A stretch of 8,133 nucleotides of DNA, from contig CAZGHD010000097.1 in the NCBI GenBank assembly GCA_964525525.1, forward strand, positions 1 to 8,133. Reading direction: 5' to 3'. Within the stretch, counting starts at the first letter, position 1. Each line of letters opens with the position of its first letter. The stretch is from RGIG2161 sp964525525 (GTDB lineage Bacteria > Bacillota > Clostridia > Oscillospirales > CAG-272). The translations under genes and the position numbers were made by a program. The notes under the pieces were generated by a model. The model saw only the letters and a program-made list of their open reading frames with translations, ran no database searches and was not told the DNA's origin. Positions 6,154-8,133 of this stretch are shown here, in pieces.

Positions 6154-6498
6154 ATGAAAAAGATTTTATTATCCGCGGTGATGCTTTTGGCGGTGTTTCT
6201 GCTTTTTGCCGGTTGCGCCGAAAAAACGCCGTCGGTCATTCTTCTCACAAAATCCGAGGAGATCTCGGCGCCCGCAGAGGATACCGAGCCCTCTGACGCC
6301 GGGGAGCTCGGTGACTGTGATTACGTTCTGAACACAAACTCAAAAAAGATACATTTACCGTCCTGCTCAAGCGTCGGTAATATAAAAACGGAGAATATCA
6401 AGCGATTTTCGGGCGATCCCGAGGGACTTACAGACGATGGATATTCTTTTTGCCGTGTATGTCTGAATGGTAAATATTTGAGTGATGAAAATAAGTGA
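6154..6498 (+). CDS. Small lipoprotein with Ada-like Cys metal-binding motif
   Basis: A 114-residue predicted lipoprotein. A Lys-Lys N-terminus, a hydrophobic core LLSAVMLLAVFLLF and the lipobox LFAG-C20 imply signal peptidase II cleavage and anchoring to the outer face of the membrane. A low-complexity acidic linker (about 32-55) leads to the C-terminal module VLNTNSKKIHLPSCSSV ... DGYSFCRVC. This is the pattern often found at the ends of secreted nucleases, ComEC-like proteins and metallo-beta-lactamase-fold proteins, and described as Ada metal-binding-like. Candidate ligands are the His and Cys of HLPSC and the two Cys of CRVC. The start at 6154 is chosen over an upstream in-frame ATG (6022, inside the esterase gene) because GGAGGA precedes it by only 3-4 nt and the signal peptide begins there. 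Function unknown; DNA or metal binding at the cell surface is speculative. Confidence 0.85.
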   Translation: MKKILLSAVMLLAVFLLFAGCAEKTPSVILLTKSEEISAPAEDTEPSDAGELGDCDYVLNTNSKKIHLPSCSSVGNIKTENIKRFSGDPEGLTDDGYSFCRVCLNGKYLSDENK

Positions 6499-6506
6499 TA
6501 AAAACA

Positions 6507-6543
6507 CGAACCGCTCGTATTATGCGAGCGGTTCGATTTTTTG
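6507..6543. terminator. Bidirectional intrinsic terminator
   Basis: A perfect 11-bp stem, CGAACCGCTCG (6507-6517) with CGAGCGGTTCG (6525-6535), has a 7-nt loop. ATTTTTTG follows to the right and an A-rich tract (6499-6504) lies to the left. It sits 8 nt after the lipoprotein stop and 15 nt from the stop of the convergent DHHW gene, and can serve both. Confidence 0.9.
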
Positions 6544-6557
6544 TTGGTCTCGTAAAA

Positions 6558-7667
6558 TTATTTGAATGCTTTCTGGTTGAGGATGAGTGCGCTGTACATA
6601 AACAGAACGTCTTTACCCTCAAAGTCGATCATGTTTTCGAGTATATCTGGCATAACGTAGCGAATATCAACTACGTAGATGCTCTTGTATCCCTCTGCGA
6701 GCAGGGGAGTGAGGCTGGAGCCGAACGAGTCGCGGAAGATGATGAGCTCTTCGTCGGTGGTTGCGTTCGGATTGTCTATTCTGAGAAGTGCGCGGGTGCC
6801 GGAGAGGAAGAAGTTATATCCGTCCTGTCCTTCAAACTGCGCGTGATCGTAGATAGAACCGGTCTTGCCTGTTTCGTAGTCGTACACGGTGCAAGAGTCA
6901 AGTATCTCGTTTGTGAGATAGGTGAGGGTGTCGGGGGTGGGATAAAGTGCGCTCTGTGCGTGGTAAACGCCTTTGAATCCCTCGAGGGTGTTCTCGGTGT
7001 ACTCGCCCGAAAGTCTGTCCTTGATACCAAGTGCCTCTGCGAGCTTGCTTACAACGCCGTCAAGCTCCTCCTGACGCCAGTGAGTGTCGGTACGGTAATA
7101 GTCGTCAAGCTGAAGACAATCGAATATGTCGATATACTCTGCTTCGGGGAGTGCGTCCTTGACCTTCTCCTCAAGCCACTCGTAGTCGGGCGCGGGATAG
7201 CCGTAGTACTCGCCGAGGAAGTAGTTCTTGTCGGGAACGAGGGACACGAATTTGTCTCCGCCGTTGTCCTTGAGATATTTATCAAAAACGTACTGAAGTC
7301 TGTCGATGGAATAATCAACCAGCTCTTCGTTGAAGTCGGATTCGATCTTTACGATATAGCCGTTTTCAACTGCGAGACCGTTGTTTTCCTTGAGATTAAA
7401 TATGTTAAGCTGGAAATTTGCTTTAAGCGAACGGAAAAACTCGCGGAGAGGGAACTGGTCTACGGTGTAGTCCTCAAAATCGTTTATCCAGGTCTTGTCG
7501 ATTATACCGCTGAGTGTTATATCGGTCGGGAACTGAGCCAGCGGACGGCGCTCACTCTCCGAGGTCTTTACGGGATTGAAGTAAGACGCTATGCACATAA
7601 ATACGAACACTGCTATAAACGCAATGAACACTGCGCTAACTACGATATTTTTTATCTTGTTATTCAT
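6558..7667 (-). CDS. DHHW/AlgJ-like O-acyltransferase partner protein
   Basis: A 369-residue membrane-anchored protein with one N-terminal transmembrane segment (about 8-30) and an extracytoplasmic SGNH-like catalytic domain. Family features: ESERRPLAQFP (38-47) after the anchor; YYRTDTHWRQEE (190-201), holding the Asp-x-His pair D194/H196 of the DHHW/AlgX/AlgJ signature in its DTHW form; and FRDSFGSS (311-318) with the likely nucleophile S314. Proteins of this group receive an acyl group from an MBOAT partner and place it on an exported polysaccharide. The partner gene lies immediately upstream: 13 nt separate the two, and the ribosome binding site GGAGGAG (7674-7680) abuts the upstream stop codon, giving TAAGGAGGAG, a sign of translational coupling. 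The ATG at 7667 is thus well supported. The acceptor polymer is unknown. Confidence 0.9.
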   Translation of the reverse strand: MNNKIKNIVVSAVFIAFIAVFVFMCIASYFNPVKTSESERRPLAQFPTDITLSGIIDKTWINDFEDYTVDQFPLREFFRSLKANFQLNIFNLKENNGLAVENGYIVKIESDFNEELVDYSIDRLQYVFDKYLKDNGGDKFVSLVPDKNYFLGEYYGYPAPDYEWLEEKVKDALPEAEYIDIFDCLQLDDYYRTDTHWRQEELDGVVSKLAEALGIKDRLSGEYTENTLEGFKGVYHAQSALYPTPDTLTYLTNEILDSCTVYDYETGKTGSIYDHAQFEGQDGYNFFLSGTRALLRIDNPNATTDEELIIFRDSFGSSLTPLLAEGYKSIYVVDIRYVMPDILENMIDFEGKDVLFMYSALILNQKAFK

Positions 7668-7680
7668 ATCTTACTCCTCC

Positions 7681-8133
7681 TTAGAATCTGAAGTAGAGGA
7701 ACGGGCTGAACGATCCGTCTACGAAATATGCGGTTACTATAAGAAGAATTGCTACGTGGAATATCGGCTCAAGAACGTTGAACACGTTGTTTATACGAGT
7801 GTTTTCTTTGAGCTTGAGAACGAAGTTCTTGAGTATGGGAGTAGCTCCGAATATACCGATGACAAGAATTACGGCGTAGCTGCTGAGTCTGTATGCCGTG
7901 TCGCCGCTCCAGATCGGAAGTCCGCCTGCGCCGAACATGCTTCCTACGTCAGCGAGCGCACCGGCCATACCGCTTCCGTTGAATATAACGAAGCTGATGA
8001 GGATAAGCACGGTAACGTAGATATGAGAGATAAATTTCGGAAGCTTTGAGAAGAACTTGTTGAGGAAGAACTTCTCGAGTACGAGCAGTACTGCAAAGTA
8101 AAGTCCCCAGATTATGAAGGTCCAGTCTGCGCC
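7681..8133 (-). CDS. MBOAT family O-acyltransferase (AlgI-like), C-terminal part (partial)
   Basis: The last 150 codons of a membrane-bound O-acyltransferase; the frame is open to the right edge, so the gene continues outside. The first visible residues, GADWTFIIWGLYFAVLLVLEKFF, match the segment following the invariant active-site His of AlgI/DltB-type proteins (HGxxW), so the His codon should lie immediately beyond position 8133. Further family traits are a hydrophobic stretch with FVIFNGSGMAGAL, a cytoplasmic basic patch near KLKENTR, a last membrane helix, and the ending FSPFLYFRF. These proteins carry an acyl group across the membrane to a DHHW/AlgJ-type partner, which is encoded directly downstream. 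An in-frame GTG at 8010 is internal and not a real start. Confidence 0.9.
   Translation of the reverse strand, partial: GADWTFIIWGLYFAVLLVLEKFFLNKFFSKLPKFISHIYVTVLILISFVIFNGSGMAGALADVGSMFGAGGLPIWSGDTAYRLSSYAVILVIGIFGATPILKNFVLKLKENTRINNVFNVLEPIFHVAILLIVTAYFVDGSFSPFLYFRF

Noticed and set aside
6495..7691. A 398-codon open frame on the plus strand spanning the DHHW gene
   Set aside because: It is antisense to a gene with clear family motifs, gives a Val/Cys-rich peptide with no recognisable domain, overlaps a terminator at its start and has no ribosome binding site. It is explained by the codon bias of the real gene, which avoids codons whose complement is a stop.

Overview
The window looks like chromosomal DNA of a low-to-mid GC anaerobic Firmicute, most likely a gut Clostridia member of Oscillospirales type. 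This is inferred from strong AGGAGG-type ribosome binding sites, textbook TTGACA/TATAAT promoters, many intrinsic terminators, and the protein families present: a class II aldolase with a KINIDSD motif, a bacterial acyl-ACP thioesterase, a DUF2089 regulator and an MBOAT/DHHW pair. No phage, transposon, CRISPR, tRNA or rRNA signal was found.

Layout. (1) Positions 2-313, + strand: the C-terminal third of class II fructose-bisphosphate aldolase, closed by a strong hairpin terminator. (2) 380-1108, +: an acyl-ACP thioesterase whose ribosome binding site lies directly behind that terminator. (3) A bidirectional terminator, then 1219-1527, -: a small DUF2089-type DNA-binding protein with a GTG start and its own consensus promoter. 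(4) 1773-4376, -: a large cytoplasmic family 2 glycoside hydrolase with a perfect TTGACA-17-TATAAT promoter; a near-perfect 20-bp palindrome sits on the -10 box. (5) A divergent intergenic region with two further inverted repeats. (6) 4625-5386, +: an unrecognised multi-pass membrane protein, followed 36 nt later by 5423-6097, +: an alpha/beta hydrolase of the predicted peptidase/esterase type. (7) 6154-6498, +: a small lipoprotein carrying an Ada-like Cys metal-binding motif. (8) A bidirectional terminator, then on the - strand an operon entering from the right edge: the C-terminal part of an AlgI-like MBOAT acyltransferase (7681-8133) and its DHHW/AlgJ-like partner (6558-7667).

How they may work together. 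The GH2 enzyme and the divergent membrane protein/esterase pair share one regulatory region and could form a small intracellular glycan or glycoside-use module; this rests on context only. The MBOAT-DHHW pair is a recognised arrangement for moving acyl (usually acetyl) groups onto extracytoplasmic polysaccharide. The aldolase and thioesterase are core-metabolism neighbours with no obvious link to the rest. Nothing here is convincing as a wholly new system. The best leads are the GH2 palindrome/divergent regulatory region, the unrecognised membrane protein beside the esterase, the free-standing Ada-like lipoprotein, and the unexpected start of the aldolase fragment.
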